Below the pieces are notes generated by a model. The model did no database searches. It was given only the letters and a program-made list of their open reading frames with translations, and had not been told where the DNA came from. Both the position numbers and the translations under genes were made by a program. From the NCBI GenBank assembly GCA_019915135.1, contig JAHLMK010000021.1, positions 124,001-188,000 of the forward strand: DNA of 64,000 nt, written 5' to 3'. This DNA is from Strobilurus pachycystidiatus (taxonomy: Eukaryota; Basidiomycota; Agaricomycetes; Agaricales; Physalacriaceae). This document shows, piece by piece, positions 46,780-57,886 of this stretch; the stretch's first letter is position 1, and each line of letters opens with the position of its first letter.

Positions 46780-49700
46780 TCAGTCATCATCCTCGTCGTC
46801 GTCTTCGTCCTCGCTCACGTCAATGATCCCGTCGTAATCCTCCAGCTTTGGCCACTGAATCCGCACTTCCTGCATTGGCGTCCGCACAAACTGTTGCTTG
46901 TTCTCCTGAGCATCGGCCCTACTATGACCCTCAGCTTCACTCCCACAACACTTCCCCATCACCAAACAAAAATCAACCACGTACCACTGACTGTCCTTGG
47001 GCGTAATCAACGGCGACTCCCTCGTCGTCTGCTTGGCAATGAGTTGCGCTTTGAGGCCGTCTATCTGTTGTTGCAACAAGCGCTCCTTCGCCGCAAGCTT
47101 CTCCTTCAACGACAGAGGCTTGAGTGCACTCTGTATCGTATCGTTGATGAGCAAAACTGCAAGGTCGTCAAAGTCTTGCGTCACAGAGTCTGCCGCCGCA
47201 GGTCCAGGAGTCGTATTTGAAACTTGAGGACTTGGTTGCAAAGACGCTGGCTGAGACTCCGCCACCACTGGCGGTGGTAAGGGCGAGGGTGAGGGTGGCC
47301 TAACAGTAGATTCTGTAGAAGGTGGCACTTCAGCAGGGAAGTACTCAACAGGCGCTGGAAGGACGACAGAGGGTGTACTCAACACCGGCACCTGCACCCG
47401 CTTTCGTCGACTCTCTAGCACCTTCATTCGAAGCTTGTCAACTTCCGAGAGCGTGGCCTGTGGCGGTGGCGGTGGCGACCTCGGCAGTACGGCCTGCGGA
47501 TGTGGTGGTGGCGGTGGCGCACGGCGCGCCAACGCCAGCTCAGCTCTCTGACGAGCCAGCCGAGTCTCCAATTCGACTTGTGGTTGTGGTTGTGGTTGTG
47601 GTGGTGGTGGTTGTGGTTGTGGTGGCGGTGGCGCACGGCTCCCCGTCGCCAGTTCAGCTCTCTGACGAGCCAGCCGAGTCTCCAGTTCGACTTGTGGTTG
47701 TAGTTGTGGTTGTGATTGTGATAGTGGCGGTGGTGCACGGCTCGCCATCGCCAGCTCCAGCCTCTGACGAGCCAACCTAGTCTCCAGCTCCTGCCGCATC
47801 GCAAAACTCGGCGCCTTGGGGGTGTTCTTCGTCGCACGGGGCTCCGAAGGCGGTGGGGTCCCAGAAGAAACCACAGCCATGTTGTCATTCAGCCTCAGTT
47901 CAGGCGAGACGGGGCTTTCGATCTCCATGTCCATATCAACATCAGGATCGACTTCCATTCGATGTGGTTGAGGTTCTGATTCTGACGGGAAGGGCTGCGG
48001 TTCTCGAGGATCCTCGACCACCATAGCATCGGAGGGAATCATGGCTTCTGGTTCTGGTTCTGGGCGCCAAATATCAGGAATTAGGTGTGATAGCGGAGGA
48101 TCCGGATCTCTGCGAGCAGTTTTCGTTGTTGTTGATAGAGACGTTGATGACCGCCAGTTGGAAGAGAGATCTGCCTGAGGCGGTAACGGAGCCCTTATAC
48201 GTGACAGTGATGGATCGGGCGCTAAAGGTGGAGGCGCAGCGCGTGACAGTGATGCCTCGAGCGCTAAAGAAGGAGGCGCAGCGCGCGGAGGAATGATGGG
48301 CACATTGACAATGAGAGGATGCAAAGATGGAGATTTTGATGCCAACGAAGAAGGTGGCGGCATTGTGAAATGGGGCATGACAGGAACGGAAGAATGCGGG
48401 ACTAAAGGTGAGGCAGAGGAGAAGGGGCTGGAAACAAGGGATGGAGGAACCAACGTAGGCGCCGTGCTTGGGACAGATGGGGCAGCAGAAGCAACATCCG
48501 AAACTTTTGCCTGCTCCTTGACCTTCTTGGCTTGTTTCTCCTTCTGTATCTTTGCCTCGGTCTTCTTTGCCTCCTTGACTGCCTCCTTCACGGCGTCCTC
48601 GTCCTCTATCTCGCCATCTTCGAACTCCTTGACGAGGAACTCGGTCGGAGGTGAAGACGTCTTGTACCACCACACGCGAATGAGATCCTCGCGCGCCGCA
48701 CCCTTCTTGGATTGCATGAGCTGGGTGTCCCCAAGCTTCGGGCTAGACCACGCCTTCTCGGCTTGAGATCTGGAAGGGAACTCGATGATTGCGCTAGCAG
48801 TACTCCCTTCGATTGCGAGGAAGAGGGGAGAACACGAAGAGACCTTCTGACACCAGCTGCGTATGTACTGGGGATTGCGATGGATTTTTGGTATCTGTTC
48901 CATGATGAGAGTGCGGTTCTCGGTCGGGATGTAGGAACCTGTGATTGACGGTTCGGCATCGATGGTAGTTGTCGGTGTGACTTTGAATGAACGGCGTTTG
49001 CCACCGGGGTCGCGGTCAGAGGTCATACCAATGGTCTTCCGCGGAGGCTTGGCTGGGGAGGACTGTGGCGCAGGTGCGGGCTCGGGTGCTTTATTTTTCC
49101 GAGACTGCTTCGAGGAGGTATCGTCGGTGGTCACGGGAGGTGGTGCATGCGAAGGAAGGGCAGAAGAGGATGGCTGAGGACCACGTGTGGACATCGGAGC
49201 GTGCCAGGGAGTCGCATTCCAGGCGGCTGGAGTGCCCCAGCCTCCCTCGAAAGCAAAGCTCGGAAACGGCATCTGGAAAGGGTTGTTCATCATGAACGAC
49301 GACTGCATGAGAGCAGGCGCAAAGTCGTCAGGTGTGAATGGGAGGCCAAAGGGTGCAGTGTTGGGACCATAAGGGAGATCGACATCGGTGACTGGGAGAG
49401 AATGCTGGCCCGATGGCGGCGGCGCCTTGCGGGCAGGCTTTTTCTCCTGCTGGCGCCGCGGCGCTTTGGGCTGCTTCTTGCGCTTCTTGGCATCGTTCTG
49501 GTTCTGATTCTGGTGGGAGCTGGGCGCGGTGCCATTGTAGGCGTTGGGGAATCTGCTGGGACCCGCGACAGGTTGCTGCTGGTCCGTCTGACTCTTGGGC
49601 TTGCGTTTGCGGCTAGCTCGCCCTAGGAGATAGATTTCATTGATATACCGTGTCAGAACAAGTCAAAGCGGTCACATACCATCTTGCAATGCCTCTGAGG

Positions 49701-49824
49701 ATTTGGTATGCCTCTGATCAGCAGTCTTTCTATGAGATGCTACCAAAGTGATAGGAACATAGTCGTCTTCGTCGTCGTCGGAGAGAAATATAGGCGAGGT
49801 ACGCGAGCCATCGCCTCTAGGCAT
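46780..49824 (-). CDS. large proline-rich protein with an RRM-like domain
   Basis: Start at 49824 (MPRGDGSRTSPIFLSDDDED). One intron (about 49680-49623) follows EALQDG. The rest is nearly one exon of more than 840 codons. Order: acidic N-terminus; basic nuclear-localisation-like stretch (KKRKKQPKAPRRQQEKK); a QN-rich segment; an RRM-like fold at about 48690-48930 (RTLIMEQIPKIHRNPQYIR, LFLAIEGSTASAIIEFPS, AEKAWSSPKL); a Lys/Glu helix; long Pro/Ser-rich regions; three tandem repeats of a charged helix (ELETRLARQR.ELA); another helix LKEKLAAKERLLQQQI; and a strongly acidic end (DVSEDEDDDEDDD). A 63-bp possible intron near 46984-46921 is in frame, so both spliced and retained forms code. Probably a nuclear RNA-binding protein; function inferred only from composition. 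Confidence 0.75.
47480..47790. repeat. internal triplicate repeat in the RRM-like protein gene
   Basis: Three tandem units of about 100 bp, each encoding ETLARQR-like helix ELETRLARQR(A/L)ELA followed by RAPPP and a Pro/Gln spacer. The DNA shows gtggttgtggttgtgg runs in the spacers, so unit number is likely to vary between strains. Confidence 0.8.
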
Positions 49825-50513
49825 CTTGGTGGAAGAGAGAGGAAAGCACTTGGTGGCGTATAACAAGACCCTCGTTTGTTATGTAATGTTTGGACACGAG
49901 TGTCACTGTTCGCACAATTATTCCGACTTTGAAAACTATTGACTCGGCCTAACAGTGCTCTGAGAAACAATCATCAGACCATACAATTCTGCCTTCATCC
50001 CGAACATGCTTGGAGCAGCGGTTCATGAACAGTGCTGAGTGCGCCTCTCAAATCGAACTCTCGGCCGGCAATGATTAATGAGCCTGCTGCCGATTGGCCT
50101 CTGCATAGGTTTGACGCCACCTCTCACATGTCGCGACCTTACCAGCTACGCCAGAGGCAGACAACTAGTATCCGCTGATCACAATACAGAGGTACCACAT
50201 CATGTGTGTGTTTCACCATTGCTTCCCTCTTTTTCCTCATCACAACTCAAGTAGCTCGAGCCCGGTCTCGAATGCTGCTGGGGCCTATAAGGTGGGGAGA
50301 GATATTGACATACACCGACTCCTCCGTGAGTCAAGTAACACGTCAGTACTCAGTTGTACTGCGACTTCGACTCTTGCAATTGACTGACTACAATATGTAA
50401 CACAGTCCAGCCAAGCTTGTTCATAGAGAAATTTCCTTCCGATACCAGAGGCATTTTGAGGTAATTACATCAATATTCACACTACACGCTAGTTGTATAC
50501 TACAAGTCTGATA
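49825..50513. other. intergenic, no supported gene
   Basis: Promoter region of the RRM-like gene and 3' flank of the NmrA-like gene. Plus frames of about 60 codons at 50202-50400 are unrecognised. Confidence 0.35.
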
Positions 50514-51618
50514 CTATTTCCCTGCTGATGCCAGCATCTCTGCAAGGTCGTACTCCACGACCGGTGGGTTCGCATAGAACTTCTTCGCGGCTTCCTCGAG
50601 TGTGAGGACGGGTAAGTCCGGGTACAGCTCCCTGGCATTCAGGCCCCTCTGGAGATTGCTTTCTCTAGCGTGTTGTCTCCGTAGAGGTACACGCTTCTGA
50701 GATACTGGCCAAAAATCCGCCCTCCCATATCGGTACCGTCGCCATACCCTCTATCACCGCGTCCGGGACCTGCAATGGCAAGGTAAGGATCGATCCTGAA
50801 TATCAAACACATAAATAACATACCCTTTGATAGTCGGAAAAGTCCTCTCCGCTGAGCTTCTCGCCACGGCCCAGGTCTCGGTGAGATTGGCCTCTCCGTC
50901 AGACGTAACGACAATCTGGTTGATGGTTCTCGGGTCGGTTATGATGCGTCGAACGAACTCGGGGATTGACTCGAGCGCTGTGTAGAGGACTTTGACCTGG
51001 CGGTCTCCGATGTAATTCTTGGGGGTGAGCATTGTTTCGGGCATGGCGTGGGGGAACGGGAACAATTGTTGCAGCCACCATCCCACCTCGATGAAGGTGT
51101 ATGGGACGCCGATTTCCTTGACGTACTCGCGGATGCCGAGTTTCTGGTGTGTGTGTATCAGTCAAGTACCGTGATACCGTAGTACGAAAGGACTTACAAC
51201 GTCGTGCATGTCCATGACACCTTGCGGGGCGCTTGGTCCGAAATCAGAGGGAATAACGCGACCGACACCAACATTCTTGGCCGCGAGGAGTAGGGGCTTC
51301 TGGTCAAGCATAGCGAAGACCAGCGAGATCAAGATGTCAATGCCTTGAAGTGACGCCTCAAGCTTCTCCGAAGCCTCCCCGAGGTCCCCAATACGCAGCT
51401 CGGCGCCGGCAGCCTTGAATTCCTGGATAATGGGCTTGTTGACCGACTTCTCGCGGACAAGGATCGCGACGTGCTTCAAACAAGGGCTTGTCAGTCTGTT
51501 GTCATTCATGGTGAATTGAGATGCCTACAAATCCGCCATCCTCGAGGAGAGCCTTCGTAACGACGCGACCAGTGTGCCCCGAGGCGCCCACGATGAGTAC
51601 TGACGGTTTGCTAGACAT
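50514..51618 (-). pseudogene. NmrA-like / isoflavone-reductase-like gene with several frameshifts
   Basis: An NAD(P)-binding Rossmann protein of the NmrA family. Start at 51618 (MSSKPSVLIVGASGHTGRVV, with the GxxGxxG cofactor motif). Exon 2 reads HVAILVREKSVNKP ... ILISLVFAML ... VIPSDFGPSAPQG; exon 3 reads REYVKEIGVPYTFIEVGWWL ... NYIGDRQVKVLYT. Towards the C-terminus conserved blocks sit in different frames: TETWAVA, then EKLSGEDFSDYQR (one base missing at about 50861-50866), then GQYLRSVYLYGDNTLEKA, then LNARELYPDLPVLTLEEAAK (break at the C-run 50644-50647), to the stop at 50514. At least three frame changes in 230 bp. It is either a decaying gene or a badly polished stretch; the N-terminal two thirds look intact. 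Confidence 0.75.
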
Positions 51619-52097
51619 TGAGTTGAAGATATTGTTGACCTACGCTGATCCCTTCTGGCTACTTATATAGTGAAATCGCGCGAGCCTCGTGATGATGAGC
51701 GAGAGTGAATTGAATCCCGCAAAAATCGGGAGCAGCGTAGTCCCTGCAAATCCCGCAAAATCGGGATTCGAATAGAGCTGCGATCAGCGACGTCAGTCTC
51801 AGTTGTGTGTATCCCCCCCAAATCGGGAGTCCCATTTATACCGCTCCTCGCGGGAAATGTCCCATCAGCCGTGTAGCCGGCTACAGTAGAGTCTGCTTGG
51901 TAACCATTCCATGCACCTATGCCCGCGGACCGGTAATGATATTTCCCACACAGTAGTCTCCGCTTATCGTGTGCAGTGTAAGTACCGTTCTCGACGCGGA
52001 GAAAAGGATTCGGTTGAATGACGTAAGCACAGAGGGTGATGTGGCAGATTATTCGACAGTGTTTATCAGTGAGGACGTAACGAGATATCTAAGTATC
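51619..52097. promoter_or_regulatory. intergenic with repeated CCCG-AAAA-TCGGG palindromes
   Basis: Upstream of the NmrA-like gene lie cccgcaaaaatcggg (51716-51730), tcccgcaaaatcggga (51751-51766) and a variant ccccaaatcggga (51816-51828). Each can form a short hairpin or be a palindromic binding site. On the other side is the 3' end of the ABC transporter gene. Confidence 0.4.
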
Positions 52098-55000
52098 TCA
52101 ACGTCTACGAGTTCGAAAAAGATACATGAAGGCGAACATAGACGCGATCTGCGGATGAATGGTCAATACACAACATGTCACGACTGTCATCCGAAAGGAT
52201 TACTCACATTGAATGCGATATAAGCACACAGAAATCCAACATCCCGCCACCGATGAGAGAAGAACATGTTCAGCGAATTAGATAGGTACGTATCGGCATC
52301 GGAAACGGGGCAGAAATGACATGATGCCACATCGTTGGCATTTGTGAGATACCCGCCGGCGGATTCTATGTATGGACCTAGAAACTCGCCGCATGATTGT
52401 CCAGACGGAGGATCCATAGAGACGAGCTCTCTTTCAGAACATCTAATCGCTTGTCCGCCTCCGGAGACTACTCGAAAATATCATGAGAGCCGTTTGCATT
52501 CAGAGGTAGGGTATGCCCACCATTCGTGACCAATGCCTCAATCATGTAGGTTAACGGGCTAACATGGTACATCCACTTCCACCAGCCGAGCAGTTGGAAC
52601 GGTTGCATTATGCCAGCGCTATGAATCGACGGTCAGTGGAAGGGCAGAATGCTAAAGTGAAACTACACCAACAAATAACCAAGAGAGAAATATGAAGCTC
52701 ATAGCAATACCACCAACTTCCACTTGGGAGATGACACTGCAATCGCAAGCCCAAGACTGGTATAGAATAACGGATTGAGCACGCCTAGACACAGCAGCTC
52801 GTAAGGCATCATGGAGGAGGAGAAGCCGACGGGCCAAAACCACGTAAGGACTAGCAAGATAGAACCGAATATGTTCCAAAACACTTCCGACAAGAAGTGC
52901 GCTAGAAGGAAGGCAGACCAATGATACATCAAGCTCGGTCGTTCACGCGTCTCATAGATGCTCCGCGCCCGATCCGTCAATACTGCCATCTGGTTGACCA
53001 GTGAGATGGTTCCGACGAGACACAAAAAGACGGCCTGCAGCAACCCAACTGAGATTCGCATGGGATCCGCCACAAAAGAGACGTACGAAAGTTTTGTTCG
53101 TTATTCCTTGCGGCGTATCGGCCGTGTGTGTAGAACGTGAACTAGGCAAGGCACGAATTAGCAAACCTGGCATCGTCACATTTGTGAACGAGTCCTTACA
53201 CCGACAAACAAACCAGTAGCGATGTTCAACACCAGCTTGGAGAGCAGATACGTGGGGTCCCTCCATCTGGAGATATTCTCTCTGGAATACAATACCGTGA
53301 ACTGTGTCATCCAAGATGTTGCAAACTCGCTCTTGTTGTCCGAAGCCACAGGGCCAACCGACTTTCCCGCTGCATGAATTTGCTCAATCTTCGCCTCTAC
53401 TTCTTGACGTTCAGATGACCGATCCCATGCCTCATGCCTATGAAGAGTGAACGCTTTTAAAAATGTGAACTTCCCAGCAATAGCAAGACGTCTACTCACC
53501 AATCTTGCTCAGCTCGAGCGGTTGCTCCGGCGCCTATGACATCGAGCATGAATTCGGCCCTAGGAAATGTCAGCAAGACGCTGGACCATGGACTAAAGTC
53601 CATACGGGTTCTCGTTCGCCTCGCAGCGCCGCGAACCATTCCTTTCCATATACCTAATCAGCGTAGACGCATTCGTGCCAATATCGCCAAAATACACCAT
53701 CTTACCGCCCTTCTTCAAGAGCAGCAGCCTATCGAATGCCTGGAAGAGTTCCGCAGAGGGTTGATGTATGCTGCATTCATGTCATGATGCGCCAACGCTC
53801 AGGAGGGATATTGAAACTCACGTGCATAAGATAGCCTGTCCGCTCTGTGCAAGAGTCTGGAGGAACTTCACGATGGCCCATGCACTCTGAGAATCAAGCC
53901 CTGACGTGGGTTCATCGAGGAAGAGAAGAAGTTTCGGCTAAAACAGTCTTCAGCAGAAGTCACGCGCTGGCTGGGTCGAGCCTCACCTTGGCAGCGAGCT
54001 CAACAGCGATGGTGGTACGCTTCCGATGTTCGACGCCCAACGACCCAACAATAGCGTGAGCGTGATATTCCAACCCGCACATCTTCAGACATTGATCCAC
54101 ACTATCGAATGAGTTCAAACTTAGAGTCCCCGACACGCTTGAATACTCCTACTAGGCTTCTTTCTCCTCTAACGACACTGAAGATGGTTGCCGGAGTTTA
54201 GCGGATATCAGGAGGGCTTCTCGAACTGTGTCTGTAGGCGTATGGGTGTCCATTTGTTGACAGTAACCACTGGGAAGTAAGTTCAGGATGAGTATCCAAA
54301 GTTGACATCACAGTGGAAGTACGTGCGTTTGAGACTGGAAGTCACTGGGGAGAAGCTGCCCATTCACAAGGCGATCTCCCCGAATGACACCTGAGGTTAC
54401 TCGATTGGCAAGGACGTTCAGTAGCGTGGTCTAGTCACCACGTGAGTAGAAATGCAGTGAGAGGAGGACCAATGTATACCTTCCCTGCGCCGGACTCTCC
54501 CATCAGAGCAGTGAGCTTCCCTGGGGCCACATAGCCCATCACGTTATTCAGCAAGACTCGTTCCCCTTCAGCAACTGGGACACTATAGTTGAGCTGATAC
54601 CACGAGAATATGTCTCCTTTCCTGTCGTTCGGTGGTGGTGGGACCTGTTCGATCTCTCTCGCATTTGGATTTGCCGGCGGGGCGAGGCCAAACTCCTCGT
54701 CAGAGCCTGAGGCTTGAGTATTTTGAATGGTAGCCGGGATACTCCCTCTCCGATACAACACGCTAGCATTGTCCGTCGCCAGTGTCGTATTATACTCCGA
54801 GAACACGAACTGTAGGACCAAGAACCCGCCCAAGTAGGCACATATGATGCCCAAGTTCTAGCACGCTATCGCTTAGCGAGAGCCGGCGAACTTTCAATGA
54901 ATGCCTCACCTTCCATAAGTTATCATAGGAGTAGTCGTAAACAAGCTTCATGTAGACATCACCATCGACGTATGTCTGGCCCGCAACAGACCCAGTAGCG

Positions 55001-57708
55001 GCGCAGACCTGGTTCAGCGTGTTGACACCTTCGTACCCAGACCCCGCTGGTATGAAGGACGAGCACCGAGCTTGGATGCCATGCAGCTCGTTTGCTAGAA
55101 TGCCTTCGAAGCCATATCGCATTGGCTGTTAGTGAAGGACCCAAACGTTGAGTTCAACGACAAGGCAAAGTCGGACTGGGACTGACGTTGACGGCGGTTA
55201 TCCACTTGAGAGCGGCAATCATGGACGTTTTCGGGATGGTGTAACCACTGAAGTCGACATTTAGGCAAGCCAACTCGTCAAAAAGAATGTATGGCTTACG
55301 TGTAAATAGTGAAAGTCATGGTCAGAAGGCCTCGTGAAACTCATCCTCAGCGTGTACACACAGTAGTCGTTCAGAAAACGACTGACCTGCAACTGCCGTA
55401 GCTGTAGCCTCAGTGGTAGCCGCAGCGGCAAGAGTTCGGAAGATCGACTTCATGAGCAATGTGATCAGGTTCGTGAACAAGATGAATATCCTGGAAGGAA
55501 AAGTCGCTTAGCACTGAGAGGTTAACGTTCACTGAGGACTCACAGGAAGTGCTTGGCGGTTGCCTGAAGCCCGACGAGGAAATAGATCAATAGACTGAAC
55601 ACCAAATTCAACACAGTCATGATCGGTATATCGACCAAGGTGAGTGCTACGGATTCTATGACTGGGTGGTACATCGCCGCCCTCTGGTGACGAGCGACAA
55701 TGGGCCGTTGCTGGAAGAGACTGGGGATCTCGGCCATGGCAGTGAAAGCGCCGGCCAGAAGGGCGCTGCGAGCTATTAAGAAGGAGGACTTCAACCCTTG
55801 GATCACTTGAGTCTTACAAGTAGAGTACACTTCCTCGACTGAACAGGGAACCAGACTCATTCTTGAGACGCAAGAACACCGTGCCAGCGATGACGCCGTT
55901 GAGCGCGAAAGAGCTATGAGATACAGTCAACATGTTGCTGCTGAAGATAGGCACAAAACAAACATCAGCTGGGCAATCAACGCAGCTACATTTCCCCACA
56001 ATATCTGAACGCGGCGTAGGATGACAGCCCGAACCTGCATGGGGATTGAGATCACATAGGCGCTTCAAAACCGTCAAACGGAGGCACACAATATGCATAG
56101 TATACAGGGCACTCACGAAGAGCTCCGCGTATGTTTAGAATGCTCTTGCGAGACAGACGCTCGGTATTCGCCCTCCAACACACTCGAGCCGACGTACACC
56201 GACTTGTAAAGCTCAATGTCATCCTTATTCTGCTGCCCCATTGGAGACGCCAGGAAGTATTCAGCAAACTCATGCGCAGTCCTCGGTCGGACGGTCACGA
56301 GTGGGTTCGGGATCCGACTCCCAGGATCCGTCACCGCGACCAGAAAGTCCGGTGTCGTCTGCCGATTGGCGGGTGTGTAGCCCATGTCTATGAAGTATTG
56401 CCTGGAAGGTTTATTCAGCTTGGCTTTGGGACAAGAAGATACAATGATTACCGAGCTTGATCCGCAGGGCCGAAGTACGCCATGCGCCCTTCGTAGATGA
56501 CTAGGACCTTGTCGAATAGCTGGTATAAGGATTCACTGGCTTGATAGATGGAGACGATAGTAGACATGTGAGACATGTCGGTGGCAATGCGGAGTGCACA
56601 ACCAAATTCCAGCGCCGTGGACGCGTCAAGTCCACGCGTCGAGCTAGGATCTCGTGAGCATACACATCGGATAGAAACTCATGTGCTCACTTGTCCCAAG
56701 CAGCAATCCGACTTCGCGTCGCCAGTGCTTCGGCGATAGACACACGCTTCTTCTCTCCGCCGGACACGCCACGAATGGTGGCATCTCCGACAAAGGTATG
56801 CTTGGCATGTCGCAGCCCAAACACTGTCATCAACACGTCTGTCACGAGCTCGAGAAAGTCCTCCTTGGCTCCCCAGACGGAAGGTCGTGTGTGAGGAGCG
56901 CGTGTCTTAGTAGCAAATCTGAGAGTTTGGTCTACTGTCAACGTCGGGAAGTGAACATCATCCTCTGGGCAGTACTGAACCTCTCCACGGAAGTGTTTCG
57001 CCACCATCTGCGGAGTCAGAGAGTCGTAATGCACCTCGCCCTCTACAGAGTGGTATTCAGCGCGTTGGTTCGTGATGGTCTTGAGGAAAGTGCTGCATCC
57101 GGAGCCTGGACTGCCCAAGACCACTGGAAGATGATGAGAAGAGTAGAAAACACGCTGCTTGGTCTAGCTTACATAGCATGTCCCCTGGACGCACCACGCC
57201 TTCGAATCCAGAGAGTATGGATTTCAGAGGAGGATGTCTGGCATTGCGTATACGTTCACCCAAGTGAAGGGGATTGAACATCGAGCCCAAGGTCTCTTGA
57301 TACGATGCGCTAGATCCAAGGCCTACAACACTCAGACCTTGAAAGGAAACACCAAGTTTACGAGTCTTGATCTGCGCCAGGTCACCTCTTGCGACGCGTC
57401 ATTCAGCTCGTATGCAGGCAGAGATAGTTCAGCACTTACTGTCTGATGATGTCGCGCATGACCTGCTCAAGGTCAAACTCTCCGTCATCCCTCTCAGCGC
57501 CGGGCACTGCACTACTGAGGGTCGACTGCGAGTCGGCGGGTCCTGGCGGGGTGTAGCTGTTACGAGAAAGGCGCCTGAGCCGTTCTGCAAGATTCTGCGT
57601 GCCGACGGGATCAAAGTAGTCGAACGAGACAGCACTTTTACGGTTCTGCCTGTCCTTCTCGTTGGACACGGAGGGCCCATGTATGGTCTGCAGCGGAATG
57701 GCCTCCAT
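52098..57708 (-). CDS. PDR-type (ABCG) full-size ABC transporter
   Basis: A plasma-membrane drug-efflux-type ABC transporter with the reverse layout NBD1-TMD1-NBD2-TMD2. Start at 57708 ([13 protein letters not shown]). NBD1: degenerate Walker [13 protein letters not shown], signature [10 protein letters not shown], linker [12 protein letters not shown]1: [15 protein letters not shown] ... FLVGLQATA ... [16 protein letters not shown]2: Walker A GESGAGKTTLLN (split by an intron), [20 protein letters not shown], degenerate signature [11 protein letters not shown], Walker [22 protein letters not shown]2: [13 protein letters not shown] ... SLLFFSFVVSFSGIM, the C-terminal cysteine-rich loop ([24 protein letters not shown]) and end [10 protein letters not shown] at 52098. 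About 20 introns. The asymmetric motifs are normal for PDR proteins. One join at 53124-53131 (GT-dinucleotide run) is out of frame between FTFYTH and [13 protein letters not shown]. Confidence 0.9.
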
Positions 57709-57886
57709 GATGCAGCTGCCATGCAGGAAGACAGGCCGTTATATAGGCATTGGAGAAGCTGACGCTGGAAATGCTTGCTTTCTGCATGATGGCTGACGAG
57801 CGTTCAAGTCGAAGCTAAACGGCATCTGCCGTGCCGCCGCGAAGAGGACTGCCTTTTTCGATCTTGCCCTCCTCCCATCGCCCAAA
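57709..57886. promoter_or_regulatory. compact bidirectional promoter, ABC transporter / CCT8
   Basis: Only 178 bp separate the divergent start codons of the ABC transporter and the CCT8 gene, so regulatory elements must be shared or overlapping. A TATA-like ttatatagg lies at 57738-57746. No specific factor site was recognised. Confidence 0.5.

Noticed and set aside
47322..47780. Plus-strand frame with long valine runs
   Set aside because: It is the antisense of the Pro/Gln-rich repeats of the RRM-like protein and has no protein-like composition.
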